DNA from: Leadbetterella sp035299025
GTDB lineage: Bacteria > Bacteroidota > Bacteroidia > Cytophagales > Spirosomataceae
Direction of reading: 5' to 3'
Assembly (NCBI GenBank): GCA_035299025.1
Contig: DATGXK010000016.1
Location: forward strand, 310,001-374,000
Length of the DNA stretch: 64,000 nucleotides
Below the pieces are notes generated by a model. That model had not been told where the DNA came from, did not search any database, and saw nothing but the letters and a program-made list of their open reading frames with translations. The position numbers and the translations under genes are program-made. Below, piece by piece: positions 52,666-60,919 of this stretch; within the stretch, counting starts at the first letter, position 1; each line of letters starts with the position of its first letter.

Positions 52666-52717
52666 GGGCGTGAAAAAGAAAAATGCGTAAGATTATTTTT
52701 TTCATGCCCTTTTTTTT
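52666..52717 (+). terminator. Strong terminator of the tRNA-like RNA unit
   Basis: GGGCGTGAAAAA (52666-52677) pairs with TTTTTCATGCCC (52698-52709) with one G/T wobble, followed by eight T. It begins 7 bases after the encoded CCA, defining an independent transcription unit of about 270 bases. The remaining ~150 bases to the DUF819 gene are AT-rich with only a promoter-like box. Confidence 0.9.
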
Positions 52718-52847
52718 GCACATTTGTTATAGAAAATATTTTTTTTAAAATATTATTTGGTTTTTAGTTTGTTGATGAAGTGTAATTGCGACACACAGTC
52801 TCATTTTGTAGATTGTGTGTTTTGTTTTTAGGGTGGTTTTGATTTTG

Positions 52848-52855
52848 TATATTTG
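52848..52855 (+). promoter_or_regulatory. Putative -7 promoter element of the DUF819 gene
   Basis: TATATTTG matches TAnnTTTG and ends 15 bases before the ATG at 52871. It overlaps an upstream in-frame TTG at 52853, which is therefore unlikely to be the translation start. Confidence 0.45.
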
Positions 52856-52870
52856 ACAAAACTTTACCGG

Positions 52871-54118
52871 ATGAGCCCCGAACCCATATTTAAGAATGAT
52901 GCAGTCGTTATAGCTATTCTTTTTGCCATTTTATTTCTTGTTTTTCAATTGGGAAAGTCTCAGAATAGGCTTTTGAAAGGATTATTTCGTGTTTTTCCTC
53001 CTATTTTATTGTGCTATTTTTTACCTGGAGTTTTTAATACCTTGGGTTGGATTTCTGGTGAAACATCGGGTGTATATCCTTTCGTTTCGAAATATTTATT
53101 GCCTGCATGTTTGTTGCTTTTTACACTGAGTTTAGATATTGAAATGCTCAAAAAACTAGGTTGGAAAGCACTTTTGGTTTTTCTGGCAGGTACTTTAGGG
53201 GTGATTGTAGGAGGGCCTTTGGCAGTTAAAATTGTCAGTAGCTTGAAGCCCGAGGTTTTTTATACAGGAACCGAAAATGAGGTTTGGCGTGGCCTCGGTG
53301 CCATTGCTGGAAGCTGGATAGGTGGCGGTGCTAATCAGACTGCCCTAAAGGAGATTTTGCAACCCAGCGACTATGTTTTTTCGCAATGTGTAGCTGTGGA
53401 TGTCTTGATTGCGGAGGCTTGGCTGGCGATGTTGCTGGTTGGTGTTGTGAACAATCAGAGATTGGACAATTGGCTTGGGGCCGATAGCAGTGTTGTAGAA
53501 GATATGAAAAGTAAAATTTCGGAACTGAAAGGTAAAAAAGAGAAAATTCCCACATTCGACGATTACCTTAGTCTCGCAGCGGTTGCCTTTGGTTTTACAG
53601 GCGTTTCATATTTTCTTGCAGATTTGATAAGTCCTTTTGTGAAACAAAATTATCCTGAGCTTGAGCGGTTTAGTCTGACCTCAAATTTCTTTTGGGTGGT
53701 GTTTATTATTACCGTTTTTGGTGTTGCAGCATCCAGAACCAAACTTCGTGAACTTGAGTATGCTGGTGCTTCTAAAATTGGAACTTTGTTTCTGTATATT
53801 TTGGTGGCTTCCATTGGTATGCAGATGGACCTCTCCGCAGTGGCAGACAATATTTGGTTGTTTTTGGTGGGTTTAATCTGGATTGTTGTTCATATTATTT
53901 TCGTGGTGGCAGCCGGTAAATTGCTCAGGGCTCCGTATTTCATGTTAGCGGTGGGTTCTCAGGCCAACATTGGAGGAGCGGCTTCGGCATCGGTTGTAGC
54001 TGGAGCGTTTCATCCTTCTCTAGTGCCTATAGGAGTTATTTTTGCAGTTTTGGGTTATGCTATAGGTACCTATGGTGGATATTTAACCGCCCTTCTGATG
54101 AATTGGGTTTTATCATAA
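52871..54118 (+). CDS. DUF819 family integral membrane protein
   Basis: A 415-aa inner-membrane protein of the DUF819 (YjcL-like) family, which shares the fold class of sodium-dependent carriers. About ten helices. Conserved phrases: LPACLLLFTLSLDIEMLKKLGW, GSWIGGGANQTALKEI (re-entrant-like glycine loop) and GSQANIGGAASASVVAGAFHPSLVPIGV. The ATG at 52871 (MSPEPIFKND) is preferred over an upstream TTG inside the promoter. The substrate is unknown. It is followed after about 58 bases by the Wzi-like gene. Confidence 0.88.
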   Translation: MSPEPIFKNDAVVIAILFAILFLVFQLGKSQNRLLKGLFRVFPPILLCYFLPGVFNTLGWISGETSGVYPFVSKYLLPACLLLFTLSLDIEMLKKLGWKALLVFLAGTLGVIVGGPLAVKIVSSLKPEVFYTGTENEVWRGLGAIAGSWIGGGANQTALKEILQPSDYVFSQCVAVDVLIAEAWLAMLLVGVVNNQRLDNWLGADSSVVEDMKSKISELKGKKEKIPTFDDYLSLAAVAFGFTGVSYFLADLISPFVKQNYPELERFSLTSNFFWVVFIITVFGVAASRTKLRELEYAGASKIGTLFLYILVASIGMQMDLSAVADNIWLFLVGLIWIVVHIIFVVAAGKLLRAPYFMLAVGSQANIGGAASASVVAGAFHPSLVPIGVIFAVLGYAIGTYGGYLTALLMNWVLS

Positions 54119-54175
54119 GTTGGCTTGGTTTTTGTAGAGGTTTTCTCATCCGAATACTTTATTTTTCGGTACCAG

Positions 54176-55663
54176 ATGACTAGGAATTTGCTCAGAATCA
54201 TACTTTTATTGTCTTTTGCACTAATGTGTGAAAATATTCTTTTTGCTCAAAAAACTCGAAAAGTAGAATATTCTGTCGAGTTGGGTGTGTTTTATTCTAT
54301 CAATAATAAGATTCCTTTTTGGTTGAGAAGTAACCAGTTTGGAGCATTTCCAAGTACCGATAATACCGTAATGTTCAGACAGAATTTGGCTTCATTGAAA
54401 GACACAAGTTCTAAGAAATTTAAGGCCCAATATTGTGCAGATGTTGCACTATTTGTGGGTTCGCAAGCCAAAATCGTTATCCCAGAGGCATTTTATGGAA
54501 TTTCGTACAAAAAAATAGCCATGTTCGCTGGCAGAAAGAGACAAGTGCATGGCTTGGTGGACTCTACCCTGAGCAGTGGCTCCATCACTTGGTCAGGCAA
54601 CTCACTGCCCATTCCCGAAATTCAGATTCTGATTCCCGAGTATTCGAAGTTCATTTTTCCTTGGCTCAGTTTCAAGGGTCATTATTCTCATGGATGGTTT
54701 GGTAATCAGCCATTTGCGAAAAGCTATTATTTGCATCAAAAAAGCCTCTATGGGCGAATCGGCAAACCGGGTTCAAAAATAAAGCTTTATGGAGGTGTAC
54801 TCCACCATGCCCAATGGGGCGGGGTGCCCAAATATAAACTTTCCGAAACCGATACTAGATATATTAACGGCAGGTTTCCAACAGGACTTTACACCTATCG
54901 AAACATCGTTTTTCCGTTTTCTAATCCTTCAAAAGACTCACTGGTCAATCCGAATACCAGTCCTTATGACTACGAAAATCGTTATGGTAATCATTTGGGG
55001 CAAATAGATATGGGAGGAGAATTAAATCTCAAAACCATGCGATTGTTGTTTTACAAACAAATAATTTTTGAAACAGGGCAAACCTTCAGTAGCTTGACCA
55101 ATATCGATGACGGTTTATATGGCGTTTCCCTAACTTCTCTAAAATCAGAAAGTAAAGTAAAAAAGGTGGTTCTTGAATTTCTTCATACCACCAATCAAGG
55201 CCTCTATAGGTCTGGCTTTTTGCGATTGATAGGTTTTGATGGAAGGCACTATGGACGAAATCAAAACTTCTACTTCAATCATGGACAGTATTTAGACGGT
55301 TGGTCTTACAATGCTCTTACCATTGGTTCGCCTTTCTTGATTCCGAATCCCGAAATAAAATATATCAGGAAAGTAAACGGCCTGATACAACTCTATGCCA
55401 ACAACAATAATATCAAAGCTGGGTATTTTGGCATGACAAACAAACTCAACTCAGTTCAGTTAGAGACTCGTATGTCTTTTAGTCGAAATTATGGTTCTGG
55501 AAATTTTCCACTTCTGGCAGACCAATTTTCCGTTGCTACCAAGGCTGCCATTCCTTCAGCAAAACTCAAGGGAATAGTGAATATCGGTATAGGAGTAGAA
55601 CAAGGCGACCTCATAGAGGATAACTACGGTGTATTTCTTTCATTCAAGAAACTTTGGAAATAG
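54176..55663 (+). CDS. Capsule-assembly Wzi-like outer-membrane protein
   Basis: A 495-aa protein with a signal peptide (1-25, MTRNLLRIILLLSFALM, cleavage near LFAQ). The ATG at 54176 is preferred to one 51 bases upstream that adds no signal. The mature part is an outer-membrane barrel of the Wzi family: PFWLRSNQFGAFPS near the start, AGRKRQVHGLVDSTLSSGSITWSGNS, and FKGHYSHGWFGNQPF. In other bacteria Wzi anchors capsule at the surface; many Bacteroidota members occur without capsule clusters, as here, so the role is uncertain. Confidence 0.85.
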   Translation: MTRNLLRIILLLSFALMCENILFAQKTRKVEYSVELGVFYSINNKIPFWLRSNQFGAFPSTDNTVMFRQNLASLKDTSSKKFKAQYCADVALFVGSQAKIVIPEAFYGISYKKIAMFAGRKRQVHGLVDSTLSSGSITWSGNSLPIPEIQILIPEYSKFIFPWLSFKGHYSHGWFGNQPFAKSYYLHQKSLYGRIGKPGSKIKLYGGVLHHAQWGGVPKYKLSETDTRYINGRFPTGLYTYRNIVFPFSNPSKDSLVNPNTSPYDYENRYGNHLGQIDMGGELNLKTMRLLFYKQIIFETGQTFSSLTNIDDGLYGVSLTSLKSESKVKKVVLEFLHTTNQGLYRSGFLRLIGFDGRHYGRNQNFYFNHGQYLDGWSYNALTIGSPFLIPNPEIKYIRKVNGLIQLYANNNNIKAGYFGMTNKLNSVQLETRMSFSRNYGSGNFPLLADQFSVATKAAIPSAKLKGIVNIGIGVEQGDLIEDNYGVFLSFKKLWK

Positions 55664-55712
55664 TCCACCAAAATATATTGATTTTTTACTCTCAATTTCC
55701 ATGATTTTGTAC

Positions 55713-55720
55713 TATTTTTG
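55713..55720 (+). promoter_or_regulatory. Putative -7 promoter element of lepA
   Basis: TATTTTTG matches TAnnTTTG, 36 bases before the GTG start of lepA, in a 93-base gap after the Wzi-like gene. No clean -33 element. Confidence 0.4.
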
Positions 55721-55756
55721 CACCTCAATTTCATTGTTTGGACTAAATAATTTTTT

Positions 55757-57544
55757 GTGAAAAATATTCGTAACTTTTGTATTATAGCCCATATTGATCA
55801 CGGAAAAAGTACGCTGGCAGACCGTCTTCTAGAATTTACAGGTACAGTAACTGCCAGAGAGATGCAAGCTCAGCTTTTAGATGACATGGATCTCGAAAGA
55901 GAGCGAGGTATCACCATAAAAAGCCATGCTATACAGATGGACTATGTTTTTAGAGGCGAAAAGTACGTTCTAAATCTCATAGACACTCCCGGTCATGTTG
56001 ACTTTAGTTATGAAGTTTCAAGGTCTATAGCTGCCTGTGAGGGTGCATTGCTCATCGTAGATGCTGCTCAGGGTATCGAAGCTCAAACCATTTCCAATCT
56101 TTTTCTTGCATTAGAGCATAATCTGGAGATTATCCCAGTTATTAATAAAATAGATTTACCTGGTGCCATGATCGAGGAGGTTAAAGACCAAATCGTGGAT
56201 TTGATTGGTGTTGATCCAGACAGCATCGTGCTAGCCAGTGCCAAAGAGGGTATTGGTATTGACGATATTTTAACGGCTATTATTGATAGAGTGCCAGCTC
56301 CTGTTGGCGATCCCAAGGCAGAGCTTCAGGGCCTCATCTTTGACTCGGTTTTTAATTCATACCGTGGTATAGAAGTAATATTTAGAGTTAAAAATGGTAC
56401 CATTCGCAAAGGTGATAAAGTCAAATTTGTGGCTACAGGCAAAGAATATATTGCAGACGAAATAGGAAGCCTCAAGCTCAAAAAACAACCCAAAGATGTA
56501 GTAGAGTGTGGAGATGTTGGGTATTTGATTTCTGGTATAAAAGTAGCCAAAGAAGTAAAGGTAGGTGATACCATTACCCATGTAGACAGGCCGTCAAAAG
56601 AGGAGATTCATGGTTTTGAAGAGGTTAAACCCATGGTTTTTGCGGGTATTTATCCTGTAGATACTACTGATTTTGAGGAACTTAGAGAGTCTATGGAAAA
56701 GCTTCAGCTTAACGACGCCTCTCTTATTTGGGAACCAGAAACTTCGGCAGCTCTTGGTTTTGGATTTAGATGTGGATTTTTGGGAATGCTCCATATGGAA
56801 ATTGTACAGGAGCGTTTGGAGAGGGAATTTAATATGACCGTAATTACCACTGTTCCGTCTGTGAGGTTTAATGTACATACCAAAAGAAACGAGGTAATAC
56901 AAGTATCGGCTCCTTCTGAAATGCCAGACCCTAACCTGATTCAGTCTATCGAAGAGCCTTATATCAATGCTCAGATTATCACTGCCTCAGATTATGTTGG
57001 TCCCATTATGAAGCTTTGTATGGACAAAAGGGGAGAGGTGAAAAACCAAGTTTATCTTACCGCTACTCGTGTGGAATTAACTTTTGATATGCCGCTTTCA
57101 GAAGTTGTGTTCGACTTTTTTGACCGATTAAAAACGATTTCAAGGGGCTATGCATCACTCGACTACTCACTTGCAGGTTACAGAGAATCGGCTTTGGTTA
57201 AGCTCGATGTGCTTTTAAATGGTGACCCTGTAGATGCACTTTCGGCCATTGTTCACCGCGATAAGGCCTATGATTGGGGTAAAAAACTTTGTGAAAAACT
57301 GAAGGAATTATTACCTCGTCAGCAGTTCGAAATAGCGATTCAAGCCGCCATTGGAGCCAAAATCATTGCAAGAGAGACCGTAAAAGCGATGAGAAAAGAC
57401 GTAACTGCCAAATGTTATGGTGGTGATATCAGTAGAAAACGAAAACTTCTCGAAAAACAGAAAAAAGGTAAGAAAAGAATGCGTCAGATAGGTTCTGTGG
57501 AGGTTCCTCAGGAGGCATTTATGGCGGTTTTGAAAATTAATTAA
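55757..57544 (+). CDS. lepA: Elongation factor 4 (LepA)
   Basis: A 595-aa translational GTPase that remodels stalled or back-translocates ribosomes. GTG start. G1 AHIDHGKST (11-19), G2 RGITIKSH, G3 DTPGHVDFSYE, G4 NKIDLPGA. Domains II, III, V and the unique C-terminal domain (RQIGSVEVPQEAFMAVL end) are complete. Standard length. Probably a single gene. Confidence 0.97.
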   Translation: MKNIRNFCIIAHIDHGKSTLADRLLEFTGTVTAREMQAQLLDDMDLERERGITIKSHAIQMDYVFRGEKYVLNLIDTPGHVDFSYEVSRSIAACEGALLIVDAAQGIEAQTISNLFLALEHNLEIIPVINKIDLPGAMIEEVKDQIVDLIGVDPDSIVLASAKEGIGIDDILTAIIDRVPAPVGDPKAELQGLIFDSVFNSYRGIEVIFRVKNGTIRKGDKVKFVATGKEYIADEIGSLKLKKQPKDVVECGDVGYLISGIKVAKEVKVGDTITHVDRPSKEEIHGFEEVKPMVFAGIYPVDTTDFEELRESMEKLQLNDASLIWEPETSAALGFGFRCGFLGMLHMEIVQERLEREFNMTVITTVPSVRFNVHTKRNEVIQVSAPSEMPDPNLIQSIEEPYINAQIITASDYVGPIMKLCMDKRGEVKNQVYLTATRVELTFDMPLSEVVFDFFDRLKTISRGYASLDYSLAGYRESALVKLDVLLNGDPVDALSAIVHRDKAYDWGKKLCEKLKELLPRQQFEIAIQAAIGAKIIARETVKAMRKDVTAKCYGGDISRKRKLLEKQKKGKKRMRQIGSVEVPQEAFMAVLKIN

Positions 57545-57553
57545 TTGTATTTT

Positions 57554-57583
57554 TAGAAATCTAACAGGTCTTAGATTTTCTTG
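57554..57583 (+). terminator. Weak terminator-like hairpin after lepA
   Basis: AGAAATCTAA pairs with TTAGATTTTCT around a short loop (one-base bulge), 10 bases after the lepA stop; the T-tract is poor. The rest of the 211-base gap to aceF shows no other feature. Confidence 0.4.
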
Positions 57584-57755
57584 AAATCGGAAATGTTTTG
57601 TTTTTCTAAGCTTTGATTTTTACGAAAGAAAGAGCTTCAAAACCAAAATAAAATAGGATAGAACAGTATAATATAATAAAGTTTTTAGGCAACTTTGAGT
57701 CGAAAACGAGATTTTAGCCTTAAACATAAAATTCTAAGCATAAAAGTACAAAGAT

Positions 57756-59393
57756 ATGGCAGAAGTTATCAGAATGCCCAAAATGAGCGACACCATGGAA
57801 GAAGGCGTTATAGCCGCATGGAATGTAAAAGTGGGCGACGTAGTGAAATCAGGAGATATTTTAGCAGAAGTGGAAACTGACAAGGCTACAATGGATATGG
57901 AATCTTATTACGACGGTACAATCCTGTATATTGGCGTAGAAAAAGGTAAGGCCGTGCCTATAGACGCTGTTATAGCGATTGTTGGTGCTGCTGGCGAAGA
58001 CTTTCAATCACTCCTAAGCGGTGCTCCCGTAGCTACACCTGCTGCTGCCGCTGAGCCTGCTGCTGCTCCTGTTGTGGAGGCTGCACCAATTGCATCGCCT
58101 GCTGTGGATGTTTCGAACATAAAAGCCACCGTGGTTCAAATGCCGCTTTTGAGCGACACAATGACCGAAGGTGTAATACACAAATGGCTTAAAAAAGTAG
58201 GAGATACAGTGAAATCTGGTGACTTGTTGGCAGAGATTGAAACTGACAAAGCAACGATGGAAATTGAAGCTTACGAAGATGGTAAATTGCTTTTTATTGG
58301 AGTTAATGAAGGCGAAGCCGCACCTGTAAACTCAATAATAGCAGTTATAGGTGAGGAAGGAGCAGATTTTGAGGCTTTAGTAAAAGCCAAAAGTGGTGTT
58401 AGTGCTGCACCTGTCGCAGCTCCAAAGGCAGAACCCGTACCAGTAGCTGCTGCCGCACCGATAGTTGCTGAAAAACCAGCAACTGTAGCCACAGCTGTAG
58501 AAACCTCAAGCAATGCAGATGGAAGAGTTTTGGCCTCGCCATTGGCGAAAAGTATAGCAAAAGAGAAAGGGATAAATATAAATGATGTTAAAGGCTCTGG
58601 TGAAGGTGGTAGAATTGTAAAAGCTGACGTGGATAGCTTTGTGCCTTCTGCAAAGGCTCCTGCGGCTTCTGGAGCAAGTGCTCCTGTTTCTGTTGCAGCA
58701 GGGGTAGAAAGTTACGAAGAGGTTGCTTTAACCCAAATGAGAAAGGCCATAGCCAGAAGTTTGGCGGACTCACAAACTACTGCGGTAGACTTCTCTTTGA
58801 CCATGGAAATAAACATGGACAAATCTATAGAAGCTCGTGGCGTTATGAACGAGGCATCTCCAGTAAAAATATCATTCAACGACATGGTTTTAAAAGCATG
58901 TGGAGTTGCTCTGAAAAAACATCCAAACGTAAATGCGTCTTGGAGAGGGGATAGCATTCGTAAAAACCAACATGTGCATATCGGAATGGCTGTTGCCATT
59001 GCCGAAGGACTCATAGTGCCAGTTATTCGTTTTGCAGATACTTTGCCGTTATCAGTTTTGGCAGCTACTACCAAAGATTTGGGTGGAAAAGCTAAAAATG
59101 GAAAACTTCAGCCAGCCGACTGGGAAGGCAATACTTTCACGGTAAGTAATTTGGGAATGTTTGGAATAGAGCAATTTAACTCTATCATAAATAATCCTAA
59201 AAACGAATCATGCATTCTCTCTGTAGGTGGAATAAAAGAAACTGTTGCTGTAAAAAATGGTCAGTTTTATGCTACCAATGTGATGAAAGTAACACTTACT
59301 TGCGATCATAGAGTGGTAGATGGTGCCACGGGAGCTGCTTTTCTGGTAACTCTGAAAGAGCTTTTGGAGCAACCTTATAAATTATTGGTATAA
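57756..59393 (+). CDS. aceF: Pyruvate dehydrogenase complex, dihydrolipoyl acetyltransferase (E2)
   Basis: A 545-aa E2 core that transfers acetyl groups to CoA. Two lipoyl domains with lipoyl-lysines Lys43 (ETDKATM) and Lys165 (ETDKATM), Ala/Pro linkers, an E1/E3-binding domain (about 262-298, ASPLAKSIAKEKGININDVKG) and a catalytic domain ending in DHRVVDG (517-523, His518 and Asp522). E1 and E3 genes are not in this window. Terminator immediately follows. Confidence 0.95.
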   Translation: MAEVIRMPKMSDTMEEGVIAAWNVKVGDVVKSGDILAEVETDKATMDMESYYDGTILYIGVEKGKAVPIDAVIAIVGAAGEDFQSLLSGAPVATPAAAAEPAAAPVVEAAPIASPAVDVSNIKATVVQMPLLSDTMTEGVIHKWLKKVGDTVKSGDLLAEIETDKATMEIEAYEDGKLLFIGVNEGEAAPVNSIIAVIGEEGADFEALVKAKSGVSAAPVAAPKAEPVPVAAAAPIVAEKPATVATAVETSSNADGRVLASPLAKSIAKEKGININDVKGSGEGGRIVKADVDSFVPSAKAPAASGASAPVSVAAGVESYEEVALTQMRKAIARSLADSQTTAVDFSLTMEINMDKSIEARGVMNEASPVKISFNDMVLKACGVALKKHPNVNASWRGDSIRKNQHVHIGMAVAIAEGLIVPVIRFADTLPLSVLAATTKDLGGKAKNGKLQPADWEGNTFTVSNLGMFGIEQFNSIINNPKNESCILSVGGIKETVAVKNGQFYATNVMKVTLTCDHRVVDGATGAAFLVTLKELLEQPYKLLV

Positions 59394-59410
59394 AAGTTTT
59401 TGAGATAAAT

Positions 59411-59450
59411 TAAATCCCTTCGGCGTAATCTCGAAGGGATTTATTTTTTA
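59411..59450 (+). terminator. Terminator between aceF and hslV
   Basis: AAATCCCTTCG (59412-59422) and CGAAGGGATTT (59432-59442) form a perfect 11-bp stem with a 9-base loop, followed by ATTTTTTA. It lies only 14 bases before the hslV ATG, so it also occupies the hslV leader. Confidence 0.85.
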
Positions 59451-59456
59451 TAAACA

Positions 59457-59993
59457 ATGGAAAAGATAAAATCGACCACCGTACTTGGTATTATACACAA
59501 TGGCAAGATTGCCTTAGGAGCTGATGGCCAGGCCACCATGGGTAATACCGTGGCCAAGTCTAATGTAAAGAAAATTCGGAGATTGGCCGGAGGTAAAATT
59601 CTTGCTGGTTTTGCCGGTTCTACGGCTGATGCTTTTACTTTGATTGAAAAATTTGAAGAAAAAATAAATTCTTATGGCGGCAATATGAAACGTGCGGCCA
59701 TAGAACTGGCCAAAGACTGGCGTACAGACCGATATTTGCGTCGCCTTGAGGCCATGATGATAGTAGCCAACGCCGAAGAAATGTTGGTGATATCTGGTAC
59801 AGGCGATGTCCTAGAGCCTGATAATCAAGTAGCCGCAATAGGGTCAGGTAGTATGTTTGCCCAGTCGGCTGCTTTGGCATTAAAAAAACACGCCACCCAT
59901 CTTTCGGCTGAAGAAATGGTTAAAGAAGGCCTGACCATCGCAGCTGATATTTGTATTTATACCAACCACAACCTGGTAATAGAAACGTTATAA
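59457..59993 (+). CDS. hslV: ATP-dependent protease subunit HslV
   Basis: Proteasome-like peptidase (178 aa) assembling as a dodecamer with the HslU ATPase. The N-terminal MEKIKSTTVLGI presents Thr7/Thr8 as nucleophile after processing, with GADGQATMGN and GGKILAGFAGSTADAFTLIE downstream. Length is normal. HslU, often adjacent, is not in the window. No own promoter is evident between aceF and the ATG; the leader is the aceF terminator stem. Confidence 0.94.
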   Translation: MEKIKSTTVLGIIHNGKIALGADGQATMGNTVAKSNVKKIRRLAGGKILAGFAGSTADAFTLIEKFEEKINSYGGNMKRAAIELAKDWRTDRYLRRLEAMMIVANAEEMLVISGTGDVLEPDNQVAAIGSGSMFAQSAALALKKHATHLSAEEMVKEGLTIAADICIYTNHNLVIETL

Positions 59994-59997
59994 TATT

Positions 59998-60020
59998 TAG
60001 CAAAACTCAGGGTTTTGCTA
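59998..60020 (+). terminator. Hairpin downstream of hslV
   Basis: TAGCAAAAC (59998-60006) pairs with GTTTTGCTA (60012-60020) around a five-base loop; a perfect 9-bp stem but with a weak T-tract. Probably a terminator or RNA stabiliser. Confidence 0.5.
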
Positions 60021-60029
60021 TTAATCATT

Positions 60030-60055
60030 TATATTTGGTTTTATATTTAGTTTTG
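60030..60055 (+). promoter_or_regulatory. Two candidate -7 elements before the XRE regulator
   Basis: TATATTTG (60030-60037) and TAGTTTTG (60048-60055) both match TAnnTTTG. The first gives a normal leader to ATG 60062; the second would give a leaderless mRNA. Repeated boxes before a helix-turn-helix gene could include an autoregulatory element (inference). Confidence 0.35.
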
Positions 60056-60061
60056 TAAAAT

Positions 60062-60919
60062 ATGCCTTTAGTTAACGAAAATATCAAAGTTCTTCGCAAA
60101 CGGATGGGAATGACCCAAGAGAAATTCGCAGAAGTACTCGGCATAAAGCGATCTTTGATAGGAGCTTACGAAGAGCATAGGGCTATTCCGCCAGCTGAAA
60201 ATCTAAACAAAATATCAAAGGTATTCGGTATTACACTCGATCAGCTGCTAAACTATTCTTACGAGAGAGAGTTCAACAAAAGGCCCGATTCTGCTGTTTT
60301 GGGCGTTTCTCAAAAAGAAGATTTGCCATTCCCGATCGAGAAAAAAGCTATTTTTAAACATACCAATGCTGAAGTTTCTATGGTTCAGCCTTCCTTGTTT
60401 GAAGAACCTAAGCTGCCTACTCAGTCCAAAAGCAAGGGGATAATGTATATCAACTCTAACCTTACAGAGAAATATTTGAGCGAAGAAAATTTCGAGAGAT
60501 ATGCAGAGAACCTACCTGTTTTAAGCTTACCTTTTTTTACCCAAGATAATTTACGGGCATTTGATGCACCATCGGATTTCCCTTTGGAAAATTGTATTTT
60601 GATAGTCGAAAAAGTCTATGACTTTAGCCAGATTCATGATGGCGAAAACTATTTGATAGTCAGTGTATTACACGGCTTGAAATACAGACGGTTGTACAAT
60701 CAGTTGAGTATTAAGGGGGTTGTACTTACGAGTTCAGACAAAGCTAATATTTCGAGCGAAGAGATTCGAGCTACCGAAATTAAGGAAATCTGGAAGCCCG
60801 TAAGCTATATAAGTAGGACTATGCCAATGCCGGAAATCTCAATGGATAGCATTCAGAGTAAAGTAGAAAGCCTTAAAACCGAACTCGATTTTATCCTTGG
60901 TTTTCGAGCCAAGAAGTGA
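60062..60919 (+). CDS. XRE-family regulator with degenerate LexA/S24-like C-terminus
   Basis: A 285-aa protein. Residues 8-62 are a Cro/CI helix-turn-helix (LRKRMGMTQEKFAEVLGIKRSLIGAYEEHRAIPPAENLNKISK). The C-terminal part (about 150-250) has the pattern of an S24/LexA peptidase fold (DSxxF..ENCILIVEKVYDFSQIHDGENYLIV and GLKYRRLY), but the Lys of the Ser/Lys dyad appears replaced by Arg and no clear Ser nucleophile is visible, so self-cleavage is unlikely (inference). A coiled C-terminal tail follows. Targets unknown. Its 3' end overlaps the opposing gene by 29 bases. Confidence 0.82.
   Translation: MPLVNENIKVLRKRMGMTQEKFAEVLGIKRSLIGAYEEHRAIPPAENLNKISKVFGITLDQLLNYSYEREFNKRPDSAVLGVSQKEDLPFPIEKKAIFKHTNAEVSMVQPSLFEEPKLPTQSKSKGIMYINSNLTEKYLSEENFERYAENLPVLSLPFFTQDNLRAFDAPSDFPLENCILIVEKVYDFSQIHDGENYLIVSVLHGLKYRRLYNQLSIKGVVLTSSDKANISSEEIRATEIKEIWKPVSYISRTMPMPEISMDSIQSKVESLKTELDFILGFRAKK

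Noticed and set aside
52539..52721. Minus-strand 60-codon open frame over the RNA
   Set aside because: It lies entirely on the reverse of the structured RNA and its terminator, with no protein-like composition.
59457..59993. hslVU operon
   Set aside because: No hslU frame follows; the next gene is an XRE regulator with its own promoter-like boxes.
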